DNA from: Euwallacea fornicatus
Taxonomy: Eukaryota; Arthropoda; Insecta; Coleoptera; Curculionidae
DNA: 64,000 nt
Direction: 5' to 3'
Assembly: GCF_040115645.1 (NCBI RefSeq)
Contig: NC_089573.1
Location: 992,001 to 1,056,000, forward strand
The notes under the pieces were generated by a model. That model saw only the letters and a list, made by a program, of their open reading frames with translations, was not told the origin of the DNA and ran no database searches. Below are positions 1 through 11,504 of the stretch, piece by piece (the stretch's first letter is position 1; every line of letters begins with the position of its first letter). The position numbers were made by a program, and so were the translations under genes.

Positions 1-209
1 GTAATTTTAATAATTTCCTCCCAGGCGGGCACGCTGACGTTCGTACCGCAAGGTGGAGGGAAATCTACCGAGAATCGGCAGTAGATTTATTAATCCATAT
101 AAGCTGTCGGATATTTTAAACGTGATTTATAAATTGTACCGAAAGAGCATACGTCAACAAATTTGTTTGCTGTAGGGATTTATTGGGAAAACATGGAGTT
201 TTATTACAG
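1..209 (+). other. Upstream intron sequence of the corin-like gene
   Basis: No exon with an LDLa, frizzled or other recognisable motif is seen. A possible acceptor at 24-25 opens only a short unsupported reading frame. Treated as intron. Confidence 0.5.
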
Positions 210-425
210 CTTGTCCGACCGGATTCCAGTGCGATGGCAAACGGTGTATTCCAAAAGACTGGCAGTGCGACGGCCACATTGACTGCGAAGACCAATCGGA
301 CGAACTCAACTGTACCAAATGTGGCATGGAAATGATCCATTGCGGTTTCAACAAATGCATTAGTCAAGAACACATGTGCGACGGGAAAGTTGATTGTCCA
401 TGGGCCCAAGACGAGAGGAACTGTA
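210..425 (+). CDS. Corin: Corin-like exon: two LDL-receptor class A modules
   Basis: The acceptor at 207-209 (ttattacag) opens in phase 2 and the donor is at 426. The exon encodes two six-cysteine LDLa modules with the calcium-binding acidic signatures DCEDQSDE and DCPWAQDE. The last two codon-positions are shared with the next exon (A|TG). LDLa modules in this family bind calcium and help present the substrate. Further LDLa or frizzled exons are expected upstream of base 1. Confidence 0.85.
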
Positions 426-3400
426 GTAAGAATTCGATGGGCGAGCCCGTAAGGCAATTTTTTTAAATTTATTTTCAGTGCGATTGAGCGAGAGGAACGG
501 CGACGAAGGAAGGGGCCTCTTGGAGGTGTTCAGACCCGATCAGAGCAAATGGGTTCCGGCCTGCATCACCCAATACGACGAGCACTATTTCAGATATATC
601 TGTTTCCTCTTGGGCTACGCGTAAGTTCTTTCCACTCGAATATTCATCAGACATCTGTTGCATAAACTGAAACGGAAATTGAGTATGTTGGCCACAACGT
701 AATGGACCATTGATGGCGAATTAAATAAATCACTTCAAACTGACCTTTGGTTTGGATGCTGTAAAGCCTCCAAATTGCATGTGATACGCGTTCGATTTGT
801 CTTTGTTTCGGTTTACAATTTCCGCCGAGGTAATTTTTCTCCCTGCACGCGTTTATTTTTTTTCTTTTTCAGCAACGTAAACCAGAGTAAAGTAATAGAA
901 AATCCCTCGCAAATGTCAACGGACGTCGTAAGCGGCTCCCGATATCCCTCAAGAGATAAGCAGCCCCATCGCAGGTTTAATCTGATTAGGGAGCTGGCTT
1001 CATGTAACACTACAAACTATCCAACTGTCGACTTAGTTTGTACCAAATACAGTAAGTACATCTGCCACGGCATTTTCGCCATGAATCAGGGCCGAATCGT
1101 CGCGATAATTCGATCGCGAGCAATTTTTTCCCCAAATAAATTTGAGTTACGTAATGACGTATGGTTAAGTTGGATGCAGTGGGCGATCGCACGAAATGGA
1201 AAGGCGAGATATCCTCACTGCCGGAGACGTACGTAGATTTCCCAAGACCGCGAGCATCTTCGCCCCAATTAGGTGAAAACTTCGTCCCGAGTGTTTTGTG
1301 AATATTTCCGGCGAATTTTCCGATTTTCCAAAACTCGAGAAATCTAAAAACCGACCGGGGAGTCCCCGTCCCCTCGGCGGGGTGCTGCTCGAGAGGGGAT
1401 GGACATTTTAAAGAGTGAGCGAAATCTCGAAAAGTACCATGTTTCAAATTTGATTGAAAGGAGGTGTATATAAAAGGAATTCTAATAAAGCCGATGGAAA
1501 TTTCTACGGAAAGGAAAATATGCATCGTTAGAACGCTCGTTGAATTCTTCGTCTCTCGCTCTCGTTTTGACGCACCTCGTCCAGGAATTTGACGAAAAAT
1601 TAATATAATGCCTTTTTAAGATTATTTCTTAATTAAACCGCGCCCGCTCGCTTCGGACAACAAAATCTGTGAACACCGTGAAAGTGCCCCGATTAAACTA
1701 ACTTAAGTTATCACTGCTCAACGAACCGATATCATTAATTATGGCCCCGGACACTTGCTTTGGACGACTGAATAAAATATTAATATATCTCGCCGCCTCA
1801 GGTGTAAAACATTATTTATTTTTAAGCTCCAGAAACTCGATCCGCGGAGGGTAATTAAGTAAAATGTATGTGGTAACTGTAATTAACTCGTGCACTAATT
1901 ATTCCCAGTGTTTTGTCAAACTGAACTAGTTTTGAAAAATCAAAAAGCGTTTCCTCTAGTGAGTCTCTTTAAAGCGGCGTCCAAAGGCAAAGACTTTTTG
2001 ACTATGGGGTTCATTATTCAGCTCCTTTTCACGGTGAGCCCATCAAATCCAATTTAATTTCACACTCGGTAAAAAAATCCTTCCATTTCTCACTTGTCAG
2101 CTGGCGTCATTATTTTTCAGTGTGCGGAACGGCTCGTAAAAGCTACGCCGAACGGAAGAGAACTCCCAGGATAGTCGGAGGAATTCGATCTAAACCTGGA
2201 GACTGGCCCTTTCTGGCCGCCCTTCTGGGGGGGCCCGAGGAGGTCTTTTATTGCGCGGGGGTCCTCATTGCGGACCAGTGGGTCCTCACTGCCTCTCACT
2301 GCGTGGGGAAGTACGTACCGAGATTTTCGATCGCGGGGCAATATCGAAAGTTCGACCTTTTGTTCGCTTGTAGTCACTCCAACGTCACCGGGTGGACGAT
2401 ACAATTGGGGATCACTAGAAGACACGCGCACTCGTTTTACGGCCAAAAGGTGAAGGTGCGAAGAGTGGTTCCTCATCCCATGTACAACGTGGGGTATGCC
2501 CACGACAACGACGTCGCACTGTTCCAGGTAAGTTTCCTACAGGGATCAATACGAAATACGTTCGTCATGTGCTGTAAGTTAAAAGTGATGGATCGCGTTT
2601 TCGACGCGTTCTTTTCACTTCGATTAAACTTCTTTGAATTTTTTTCTCTGGAAACTTTTTGGGCGAGTACACGTCGAACTCCGGCGCCATGACAGAGCTC
2701 ATAAAAATACGAAACTTATTATTCAGCAAAGCGAAGCATCTAGGTTTTCCATAATTGGCGTTAAAACTTCAAACCTATTTTTCAAGCCTTCAAAATAGAA
2801 TTTGTCGTGGAAACTTCCAAAGTGCAGAAAATTATGAAAGTTTCAGACACCTATCCATTCTGGCATTTTGTTCCTGTTCCCGCTGCTTGCTTGTTTATCT
2901 CATGAGAACTTGCATAAAATGCTTCGAGTGTAGCGTAATACTGAAAACCACTTGACTTTCCTTCGCAGCTTTCCAGCAGAGTTACTTTTCACGATCATCT
3001 CTTGCCGGTATGTCTTCCAAAACCAAACAGCGAGCTTGAGCCCGGCACGAAATGTACCGTTATTGGTTGGGGCAAAAAGGACGAAACTGGAAGTAAGTAA
3101 AAATTTCGACATATTTTCCAGGCACTTGTTATTTTCAGGAAATCGGTAGCGACTCCGTAATAGGATTTGTCCCCATGAAAAATATGTGGGAACGCGTAAT
3201 TACGACAATTACGGCAAATTTGGGCATGTAAGGCGTGTTTTGTCAGTGAGTTAAAGCCGCTTGCAAACCAAACAGATGGGAGTCTTATTCAATAAGTCAG
3301 AACAAGGCTTACCTGCGAGGAAAAAATTTTCTCTTCGTTTCTCTTTAAACCAATTAAAATCCAAAGAGAGAGGGGAATGGTGGGTGAACAAAAATTACAT

Positions 3401-6400
3401 AATAGGAAAGTTGGCGACTTTATTTATCGTCTCCCAATGCTTCCTTTGACACTTCGGAGGGCATATCTCGACTTTTCACGGAAAAATTAAAATGAATTTT
3501 TATTAAAGCCCTCGCTATCCATTGGCGTCCTCATAAGCCCGGCCTGCGTATCGATTTTCCTGTTAATATGTTCACTTTTTATATTCCTACGTGTTATTGT
3601 TCAACTTTTTGTGCACTATTTTGGAGGTGAAAATCGGGGTTTGCGCGGCACTTAATATATCAAATTTACGTGGCGAGAGTCAGAACAATGGTCGAGCTCG
3701 TCGTAAATATAGTAATGGGAGGGCGAATTTGAGAAAACGCCAATTTGAAAATGCATTATTTATTCATCGGCAGAAATTTTCTCTCGTGGATGTGCTGAAA
3801 CTTAAAGCGGGATAGAATCGGAGAAGCGCAAGATAACAGGAAAAACTGTCGCTCCGTTCGAGCTCCGAAACAAAACATTCGCGTCGGAAACGGGAGAAGA
3901 AACGTCAATTTCTTTTAAAACGAATTTTCCTCCTTATGCGTCGTTGGTCAAGCAGTATCCACCCCCCTCCTCCCTCCTCCTCCTCCCCGCGTGCCTAATC
4001 CCGTCAGAGGTAAAATTCGTCGGTCATCACACTGTCGTCGAGCTTAAAAACGCCATGTACATGTTAGAAATTTCCCGAGTCGCAGCCAGTTTTAAAGCAA
4101 TTTCGGTTAACTTTATACATCCGAGGATCGTTAATAATGCCAGCTAGAACGCTCTATTGTGGAAATTCTGGGGCATCTTTAAATATCCCCTTCCTCATCT
4201 CGACATCGCCGCAACATTAGACTCCAGTTTAATCAGGAATAGTACGCTCGAATTGGAAAAAGGAAATTAATGTCAAAACTACTTACTAGATAGCTAATTC
4301 TTCTAAAAGAATCCAGTTTCTGCACTTTTCAGCCTCAGAATACGAGCCAGAAATTAACGAAGTCGAAGTACCAGTTGTGGACCGCGACGTATGCAACGAT
4401 TGGCTGGAAAACGATCAGCTGAATGTTACCGGAGGAATGATATGCGCTGGATACAAGGAAGGTGGGAAAGATGCATGCCAGGTAAATTATACAGTCACAC
4501 CTCAAATATCCCCGAGTGTCCCGAAACGGCCATTAGATATTTCAGCTATCTTCCAGACGAACCATTCGATGATTAAAGTTGCAACTCAAGCGACCTGAAT
4601 GCGTCTATACCAAGCACGCTTAAGTCATTATGTTAAATATTTTAATGATGGTGCATTAACTTCAGCTCTACAAAAATTCAGTACTACGCGTTAATTTCCA
4701 AGCTCCTTCGGATTTTGCTGATACCTACTAAGTCCTTCGATTAAACTTCAAGTTGACTTTCCAACTTAAGTTTATCGAGTGGTTCGAAGTTTCACTTATC
4801 TAGGGCCAACTACTCTTGCCAACAGTTTTATTAGGTAAAAACACTTGCACATGCATACTTACTACGAATTCCGAGTGAGGATTATATAAATAGTACTTGA
4901 ATAACAACAAATCCTCCGGAAATAAATAAATAAATAAATAAATTCATTGACTGGCATGTATGGTAAAAAACGCGCCCCCTAGAACGAAGACATGGAGAAA
5001 CACAACAGACGTAAAACCAATACAGCCACCCTTATCCCCGTTTCCCTTATTTTTTGGCCTTGGAAAGGACTAAAAATAAATCGAAACGTCTGCAAATTTT
5101 ATACACAGTGTTTCCGTAAAGTACGGAATAAACTGATTAATATTAAAACTAACGTGTTCCGGAAAAAGTCCTCGGTCACGTCGACTGAGTTGTCAACGAA
5201 CACTTCAAAAAACACTTTTTTTTAATAGTAACCTCATTGCTGACGTCACCGCTGTCCGAGGTGTGACGTCACCGGCCATTTTATTAAAATAACGACCCCC
5301 GCTTCTTATCCAATAAACGAAAGAGCTTTTTTCAAGCAAAAATCATTAAAAGAACGCAAAGAAGGCATTTTTGAGAACAATGGCGTTGAGTTAATTTAAA
5401 AAAAATTACAAAAAAACAAAATAAATTATCGTGTACGATGTTCGAACGTAGCTCAATTCGCTGCCTGATAATAAGCAAGACGGTAAATAAACTCCTTTTG
5501 AACGTTGTCGATGATGTGTGGAATTATAAGTCGTATTTCTTCACGAATTCGCCTCGAACCGTCCAAATTTATGAGCTTAGCGGAACACACTTTGCTTTTT
5601 AAACGTCTCCGGAAAAATTAGTCGAGGGGTGTAGGGTCAGGCAGGCGAGCCGGCCGCTCTGTGGCTCCTCTCGGTCCCATCCAAGGATTTGGGAAACGTT
5701 CGTTTGAGCGTGCTCGCGCAGGTGCAGTGTGACGAGGAGGTGCTCCATCTCGTTGAAATGGCAAGCGGATCGGGACATAGAGTGACAAGCGCTGGGACTA
5801 AGTCTTCTTGAGGAGAACTCAAATATCGTTCTCCAATTGGAGCGCCGTTGAAGAAATAAGGATTCAGGTGTCTATCGCCTATTGTGGCGCACCGAACATT
5901 CGCATTTTTGAGGGCGTTAGCTACGACAATCCATTGCTCTATGGGGACTGTTAGAAGCCCAATGAGGACTGCTAGAAGCCCAATGGGGACTGTTAGAAGT
6001 CCAATGGGGACTGTTAGAAGTCCAATGGGGACTGTTAGAAGCCCAATGGGGACTGTTAGAAGTCCAATGGGGACTGTTAGAAGTCCAATGGGGACTGTTA
6101 GAAGCCCAATGGGGACTGTTAGAAGTCCAATGGGGACTGTTAGAAGTCCAATGGGGACTGTTAGAAGCCCAATGGGGACTGTTAGAAGGCTAATAACGAC
6201 AGGTTTGCCGGTTGACGAGTGGCCACTTAAAGTAAAAGTGGCTTCATCGGAAAAATAATTTCGTTGGATAGAGGTTTCATCGTTGTTACAAAGTTCTTGC
6301 GTTTGTTCGCAAAACATCTTACTTAGTCGTTTTCCATGTTTTGCGCACGGTGGAAGAGGTTCTATTCAGCTAAGATGAAAAGTTGATTACTGTGGGACGT

Positions 6401-7330
6401 GGCTCTTATTGCACTGCCATTGAAATATTAATTTTTGTGTCTTTCGATGTCGAGAATCTACCAGTTTTAGGTAGATCTCGGACGTGTCCAAGCTCTCTAA
6501 ACTTTTTTTCAATTTTTTGGAGCTGTGCTTTGTTTAACTGGTTGCCGATTGGGATGAATTGTCTTCGCAGCTTTCGGTTTGGTACCTCCAAATCCGACCA
6601 TGCAGAGGTTTTCAATCGTTCCCCTTTGGGCGTTTTTAAACGATTTTAAGTGGTAAGTACTGCGCAAACGATTATGCGCGCAAAACGTAAAATAATTTTG
6701 ACTCGACAACAAACATTCTGCTGCCGTCGATATTTTTTTCGTGTTTTGGCCTTTTTGCCTCCATCGTTAATGCGCCGCTGATCAGTAATAACAAAGACTG
6801 GTTTGCGCACTTCGATGCTAATTTTCTCAAAAAATGTCCTGCGTAACAGCTCGTGTTTTTCCCCGCTTACAATTCAATCATCCTTTAACATTTTAAATAA
6901 AAGAAACGGGGGTTATCACTAAAAAAAAAAAAAAATGGCCGACAACATCACGTCGCGGGCAGCGATGACGTCACCAACAAAACTAATATTGAAAAAGGAG
7001 TTTTCGAAAACCAACTCGACACGTCCGACGATTATTTTTTGAACACGTGAATTTTAACGTTAACGGAGTTCTTCCGCGCCTTACCAAAGGACCTCCAGAG
7101 GTGTTTAGCGAGCGATGCGATCTGTTAGAGTAAATAACGCTTCCTTACAGGGCGATTCCGGAGGTCCGCTGTTGTGCAAGGAACGGGGCGATCCTGACCG
7201 GTGGTTCGTTGGAGGGATTGTCAGTTGGGGTATCAAATGCGCTCACCCCCATTTGCCAGGAGTATACGCTTACGTACCGAAGTACATTGAGTGGATACAC
7301 GAGCAACTGAAACAATATTCCGACGAGTAA
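210..7330 (+). CDS. Corin: Corin-like modular serine protease, 3' part (8 exons)
   Basis: Exons at 210-425, 479-620, 873-1051, 2121-2310, 2374-2527, 2969-3092, 4333-4481 and 7151-7330 join in one open frame of 443 codons plus stop; all junctions are GT-AG and phase-compatible. Domain order is LDLa, LDLa, SRCR-like, then an S1 trypsin-type protease, which is the C-terminal layout of corin (natriuretic-peptide-converting enzyme) and its insect homologue. The zymogen cleavage site is R-IVGG, a linker Cys (MCGT) precedes it, the triad His is in TASHC, Asp in DNDVAL and Ser in GDSGGP. The residue six before the catalytic Ser is Asp (KDACQGDS), so trypsin-like specificity for Arg/Lys is expected. 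The family is usually a type II membrane protein with frizzled modules further upstream; these would lie before the window. Nudel, tequila/neurotrypsin or another LDLa-SRCR protease are the alternatives. The gene is certain; the name is likely. Confidence 0.85.
479..1051 (+). CDS. Corin: Corin-like exons: SRCR-like module and linker
   Basis: Exons 479-620 and 873-1051. The first encodes GRGLLEVF, WVPAC and the YFRYICFLLGY motif typical of a scavenger-receptor cysteine-rich domain just before the protease. The second carries a Cys-poor, Ser/Asn-rich stretch and closes the module with SCNTTNY and DLVCTKY. The module is degenerate compared with a standard SRCR domain, as is usual in corin-type proteases. 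Donor and acceptor phases (2 then 1) agree with the protease exon that follows. Confidence 0.75.
1052..2120 (+). other. Intron, no element recognised
   Basis: Phase-1 intron between the SRCR and protease exons. No coding motif or inverted repeat is visible. Open stretches in it have no recognisable protein content. Confidence 0.5.
2121..4481 (+). CDS. Corin: Corin-like exons: N-terminal and central protease domain
   Basis: Exons 2121-2310, 2374-2527, 2969-3092 and 4333-4481. They give the activation site after a basic run (ERKRTPR-IVGG), WPFLAAL, the His motif TASHC, the Asp motif HDNDVALF, VCLP, TVIGWGK and the pre-serine segment MICAGYKEGGKDACQ. The intron between His and Asp exons is only 63 nt, while the one at 3093-4332 is 1.24 kb. 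Phases run 2, 0, 1, 0. All expected trypsin landmarks are present and no stop interrupts the frame. Confidence 0.9.
3093..4332 (+). other. Intron, no element recognised
   Basis: A 1.24-kb intron inside the protease domain. It has a C-rich tract near 3958-3988 but no clear element or gene. Confidence 0.45.
4921..4943. repeat. AAAT/TAAA microsatellite
   Basis: About six tandem copies of a 4-bp unit in the last intron of the corin-like gene, about 160 bp before the transposon edge. Confidence 0.7.
5637..6712 (-). pseudogene. Transposase relic (Tc1/mariner superfamily)
   Basis: Read on the minus strand, the 6615-6406 frame carries an N-terminal helix-turn-helix-like part ending FRELGHVRDLPKTGR, a form very common in insect transposases. 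The 6317-5637 frame continues with FSDEATFTLSGH, then, after an inserted tandem repeat, IGDRHLNPYFFNGA and GERYL followed by QEDLVPAL. These are the order and wording of a DDE transposase. Frameshifts separate the pieces and the last catalytic part is out of frame, so it is inactive. Confidence 0.75.
5941..6189 (+). repeat. 21-bp minisatellite inside the transposase relic
   Basis: About twelve tandem copies of a 21-bp unit (core CCAATGGGGACTGTTAGAAG plus T or C) with only a few point differences. Read on the minus strand the unit is seven codons, GLLTVPI, so the array keeps the transposase reading frame open in both directions. Confidence 0.95.
7151..7330 (+). CDS. Corin: Corin-like last exon: catalytic serine and C-terminus
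   Basis: Starts after ttccttacag with GDSGGPLLC, then GGIVSWGIKCAHP and PGVYAYVPKYIEWI, and ends at TAA 7328-7330. This supplies the catalytic Ser, the S1 pocket wall (SWG) and the last helix. The exon is separated from the rest of the gene by a 2.67-kb intron that is mostly transposon, whose outer end lies only about 50 nt before the acceptor. Confidence 0.92.
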   Translation, partial: GDSGGPLLCKERGDPDRWFVGGIVSWGIKCAHPHLPGVYAYVPKYIEWIHEQLKQYSDE

Positions 7331-7342
7331 GTTAACGACGAC

Positions 7343-7348
7343 AATAAA
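7343..7348 (+). promoter_or_regulatory. Polyadenylation signal of the corin-like gene
   Basis: AATAAA 12 nt after the stop codon. It is the first canonical signal downstream and would give a very short 3' UTR. Other later signals could also be used. Confidence 0.5.
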
Positions 7349-10300
7349 GTAAAAGAACGTGGTACAAATTATACACGCAAAACAGTTTTCTATGACTTTT
7401 ACAAGAACACGATTTTTCTCGCAAATGACTACGTAAAGCGGTTTTTATTGATATACTATGGTTCCATATTGGTAACGTTATACATTATTTTGTGTTGTTA
7501 TAACAATAGGTAGAAATAGGAAATCAAAGTCAAACTAATATCTCAAATGGTTTTTGAATGGCGTAGCGTAAGGCACAGCCACGTCGAAGTTCGAAATTAC
7601 GTTATAAAGTATTAGAACAGATATTCCGCCAGAATATTCGGGCTACGCACAATACTGTAGTTTGTCCCCCAAATAGTGATATCTTATGACAATTTATTAG
7701 TGTTCGAGCGGACCGCTGTCAATGTGATCTGTTTTATACCATTATAGTATACATATTATGCGAAAAATCCCTTAGCGACCCTTCATGTGCATAATTTAAT
7801 GTTACATCGCCGCGGATTCGCCAAAGGTCAACGCGATTAACCGGAGAATACGATATTCTACGAGGGGTGAAAACTACTTGAAAATTAAATCATGGAGACC
7901 AAGGGGGATTTTTCACTAACTTTTAAGGGCCCTGGACATTCAAACATTGATTTTCGAGGAGAACTTAACTCAATTAACATTGACACAAATGGTTTTTTCA
8001 ATTTAACTCGTCGCAGTATCGATCTCTCACGAAAATACCTCTGGGTCTAGAAAACTGATTTGTTCGTCGACTAATGTTAAAAATTAACGAAATGAATGTT
8101 CAAAGCTCTTGAATCGCTTTACATGAAGTATTTTATACCTTCTAGATAAAAGTAAATAGTTTTCTATAGACTTTATTACCAGTGTTATCTACTGAGTGTC
8201 CGCCACCAGTTGGCGGTAAAGTTAATTAATGCTTTAATAATAGGTAACAATATTATCGGTTTACTAAGTGGGTAAGCTAGAAGACTTTTGGACACCCAAC
8301 AGGTGCAGTTTTCCCTAACTCTTGATGCGTTTATTGTGTTTAATGAATTTTAGTCAGTTAGTGAAACCGGCACGTGATCCATGGGATATTAAGCGATATT
8401 ACTTTACAGCGTAATATAAGTTAGTTTTGTACAGGGTGTTTGTCTATTATAAAGAAGGATTTCTATATTGTGTACATTTAGATGCGGCCTATTGAATCGA
8501 AAACTTTGTAGCGGGCTTAACACAGAAGATATTTTTACTAAAATCTTGTATCTTGGTCGTCACGAGAGCGACTGATACCAAAATGATCGAAAGTTGTTTT
8601 AGCCGTACCGAGAGTAACTTATTCAAAACAATCATGAGCAAACGTTTTACGTTGATCCAAGAACGTTGTTGGGGTTTTAACATCGCACATCGGGTATCAG
8701 ATATAACTTTACATATCGAGTTTATGTTACTTGCACACAATTTTACATGAAAATACAAAGAGAACAGAAAACTTGCCTTAGAAAACATATCTCGACACAA
8801 AGGCTTACAAGAACCGTAAAGCATTTTTATCAGTTAGTCCTTTAAAAAGTCACTTGCTGTGTAAAACTTGAAAGGCTCCTACTGAACAAGTGTGGAATTT
8901 TAAGCTAAGATATACTATTTGAAAGTGTAGACTTATAGAAAAATTGGACAATAATTCGCTGGCAAGAATGGAGACAATAATAAATCAATATCTTGGCTGT
9001 CCAATCCCAAAAAGTTGATTCTTAAGGACATGTCCCACATGGTTTGAATCCTAAAAGTGATATAGAGTTTTTGACAATATACTTTAGACAATATCTAATT
9101 AGATGAATTAACACTACTTATGAAGATGTTTTTAGATACATTTTGTGCGAGTCATGTGGGCTACCTCTTTATCAACGACAATAATTGTTTAAGTGTTACA
9201 CCTCATTATAAAATATTTATTAGAAATCTATTTTATTTGTAAACCTTATTTGCCAGTCGTATTAGGCGACATTGATTTTTCTACTAAAAAGGTGATCTAA
9301 CTACATTTTTTACGTGCCTTACGATGCAGATTTCCCTACTTATAGTTTTGCTATGATTTCTTTGACAATATCTAGAACCTCACATTCATGTCAATTATGC
9401 ATGTAGACGAAATATTAAGATTTAATTAAATTAGAATAATCCTCAAGGTATTAGAGAACTTGCTCAACTTTCAACTACTCATTTTGATACGACTGGCCAA
9501 TGACGGACAAAGAATTCAATGTTGAAATGAATGTATTATTAGAGGATATTATACACGTAGGTTAATAAATAGACATTATTTATAATGCAATGATTAGATA
9601 GATGTTGGTGGCTAACGGAGTTCATTGAGTTTCTCGTAGCTGATGGCTATTTTGTCCTAGAATTTGTTATATTATACTAACAGAAAAATGTTCTATTTTT
9701 TTGGCAAAAAAAAAAAAAATATTTTTTCATCTATCTGCAAGGTTTCTGCAAACCGCTCGGTTCATCTGAGGAAACCTCGTGAAGTATATAAAAGAAAACT
9801 ATATAACGTTTACGGCAAAAGTTCGTATAATTTAGACATGTTTTAGGAAAACTATAACTATATTATGTTCCTCATGGCTTTGGCTGGATATAGATAAATG
9901 TGATGTTTAGGTACTAAAGAAAATATAATATGCTTGCTATGTGCTTCCAGAAACATTTCCCAGAAACTTTATGAGGGGTACTTATTTGAAACATGCCCGA
10001 ACTTCATCACTTCTAATCTGAACAATCACCCGTATCTATTTTCGCAAAAAAAAAAAAAAACGTTTCTGGGAAATAATCCAGCTGTACCAAACAATAAGCA
10101 AGAACTGGCACAAGATATATCGACTCTAATCCGACTTAACAGCCGCTATTCAACGTAAAAAATCACAAATCTAAAGCTCAGGATCTAATGTGAGGCGTCT
10201 GATATTCGGCTCAGAGGCGGTATCTTTTGCGACGTACTCTTCATTGTGCTGTATTTTCCTGTGTTAAACTATGTAGTTAAAACAAAACAGAGTATTAAAG

Positions 10301-10530
10301 AAATAGCACCAAACCTCGCGTTTCATTTGCTACATCACTTTCAACCCAGAACTACAAAATGGACAGTCCTGGGCGTTGGCTCCACTTCGGAAATTTTTGG
10401 GGACAATTGTGATACTGAAAAATTTATATTTAAAAAACTTTCGACATCAATCTCACTCTTGTTGCGGTCGAAACGTAAAATCCTTCCCTCTAGATTTTCC
10501 TAAGATGGATTTTCCAGCGTCATACAAGGA
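7349..10530. other. Intergenic DNA, no gene seen
   Basis: Between the corin-like stop and the next transposon. It is AT-rich with many stops; the only recognisable piece is a repeat fragment from 8433. Poly(A) runs occur near 9706-9720 and 10046-10060. Confidence 0.55.
8433..8830. mobile_element. Repeat fragment starting with an ACAGGGTGTTT terminus
   Basis: Begins at a TACAGGGTG-type end like the transposons elsewhere in this window. It has overlapping open frames on both strands (8489-8824 minus, 8553-8750 plus), the pattern seen in terminal-repeat DNA of such elements rather than in a gene. The right end was not found. Confidence 0.35.
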
Positions 10531-10537
10531 GTGTCGG

Positions 10538-11443
10538 AAAGGTGTTGCCCGATTTTAGGAGATTATAAAGAGCGACAAGTTAAATCGCTTTACCTCATGA
10601 ACACGTATCTGGAAATGAGTCATTAAAGCACTAGGCAAAAAACACGTTATGAAATGCATATGTTTTTTTGTATTGACGACTTTCTGCATTTCTGTCTTCC
10701 AAAGTAATTATTAAAAAAGAAAAACGATTAAGTATTACGAGAGTTGATCGAAATTGCGGCCACCAACTTGCCGACATGCGGTCGTACGCCGAACCACTCG
10801 AAGAAGAGCACGTGGATCTTTCTCAACGCAGCCACCACTCTTCCAACTAATTCTTCTTCTGTTGTTACAGTGTTACAGTTGTTGCGCAAACTAGTAATTT
10901 GAGGTAACCCCAAAAAAGAAATCGAGATGGATTAGATCTGGATTTCGGGCGGGCCAGTTAACGGGTCGTCCAATCTAACCCTCAGGAAATTGTAAGTTTA
11001 AGTGGTCCCACATGTCGCAAGTAAAATGTGCCGGAGCTCCATCATGCTGAGACCACTTCCTTTGGCGGATATTCAACGGAACATTTTTGAGTAACTCACG
11101 AAGTACAGTCCAACGACTCCACTGGCCAAAACCAATATCAGTTCTCTACTAACGTGGGGCACAATTTCCTATTATGCCAACCCACGTGTTGGTAGAGAAC
11201 TGATGTTGGTTAGACTTCTTAAATGTTCCATAAGGATTTCGGTGGCTCCAAATATGGCTATTACGGCTATTAAAGTAATTTTCTATAAACAAATAAATTT
11301 AAAAAAATAAAAAAATTTAACAATTTTTCTGCCTGCGCCTTTACGACTCATTTCCGGATATATGTTTGTGAGGCAAAATGACTTAACTTATCACCCTTCA
11401 TAACCTCCAAAAGTTTGGCAATACGTTTCTGCAACACCCGTAT
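10538..11443 (-). mobile_element. Internally deleted long-TIR transposon
   Basis: The ends are inverted repeats of about 90-100 bp. The left arm (10538-10630) and the reverse complement of the right arm (11340-11443) both read GGTGTTGC, then GA(C/T)AAGTTAA(A/G)TC, then GGAAATGAGTC. The body holds a minus-strand transposase C-terminal part (about 11060-10740) with HDGAPAHF, WPARNPDL, LDFFF and TEEELVGRVVAA. Two stops and a frameshift show it is dead. Confidence 0.75.
11132..11209. repeat. Short inverted repeat (hairpin)
   Basis: Arms 11132-11159 and 11181-11209 are complementary apart from a few mismatches, around CAGTTCTCTAC / GTAGAGAACTG. They lie within the transposon at 10538-11443. Confidence 0.6.
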
Positions 11444-11504
11444 AGTGAGTTCACACTATCCAATAATCGATATTAAGCGTTAATCGCTGTGAATTTCGGC
11501 ATCA

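Larger units (their letters stand above)
5102..7101 (-). mobile_element. Long-TIR Tc1/mariner-type transposon, degraded, in the last corin intron
   Basis: Two diverged terminal inverted repeats of roughly 200 bp bound the element. The left arm (about 5102-5310) and the reverse complement of the right arm (about 6900-7101) share, in the same order, ACGTGTTC, a TGACGTCA-containing segment, GGCCATTTT and a CCCCCG(C/T)TTCTT block. Between them on the minus strand are transposase relics. The element takes up about 2.0 kb of a 2.67-kb intron and stops about 50 nt from the acceptor of the final exon. The outer ends are approximate because the arms are only partly alike. Confidence 0.7.

Noticed and set aside
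26..53. Possible small exon after the cctcccag acceptor
   Set aside because: No LDLa or other family motif is encoded and no frame joins convincingly to the exon at 210.
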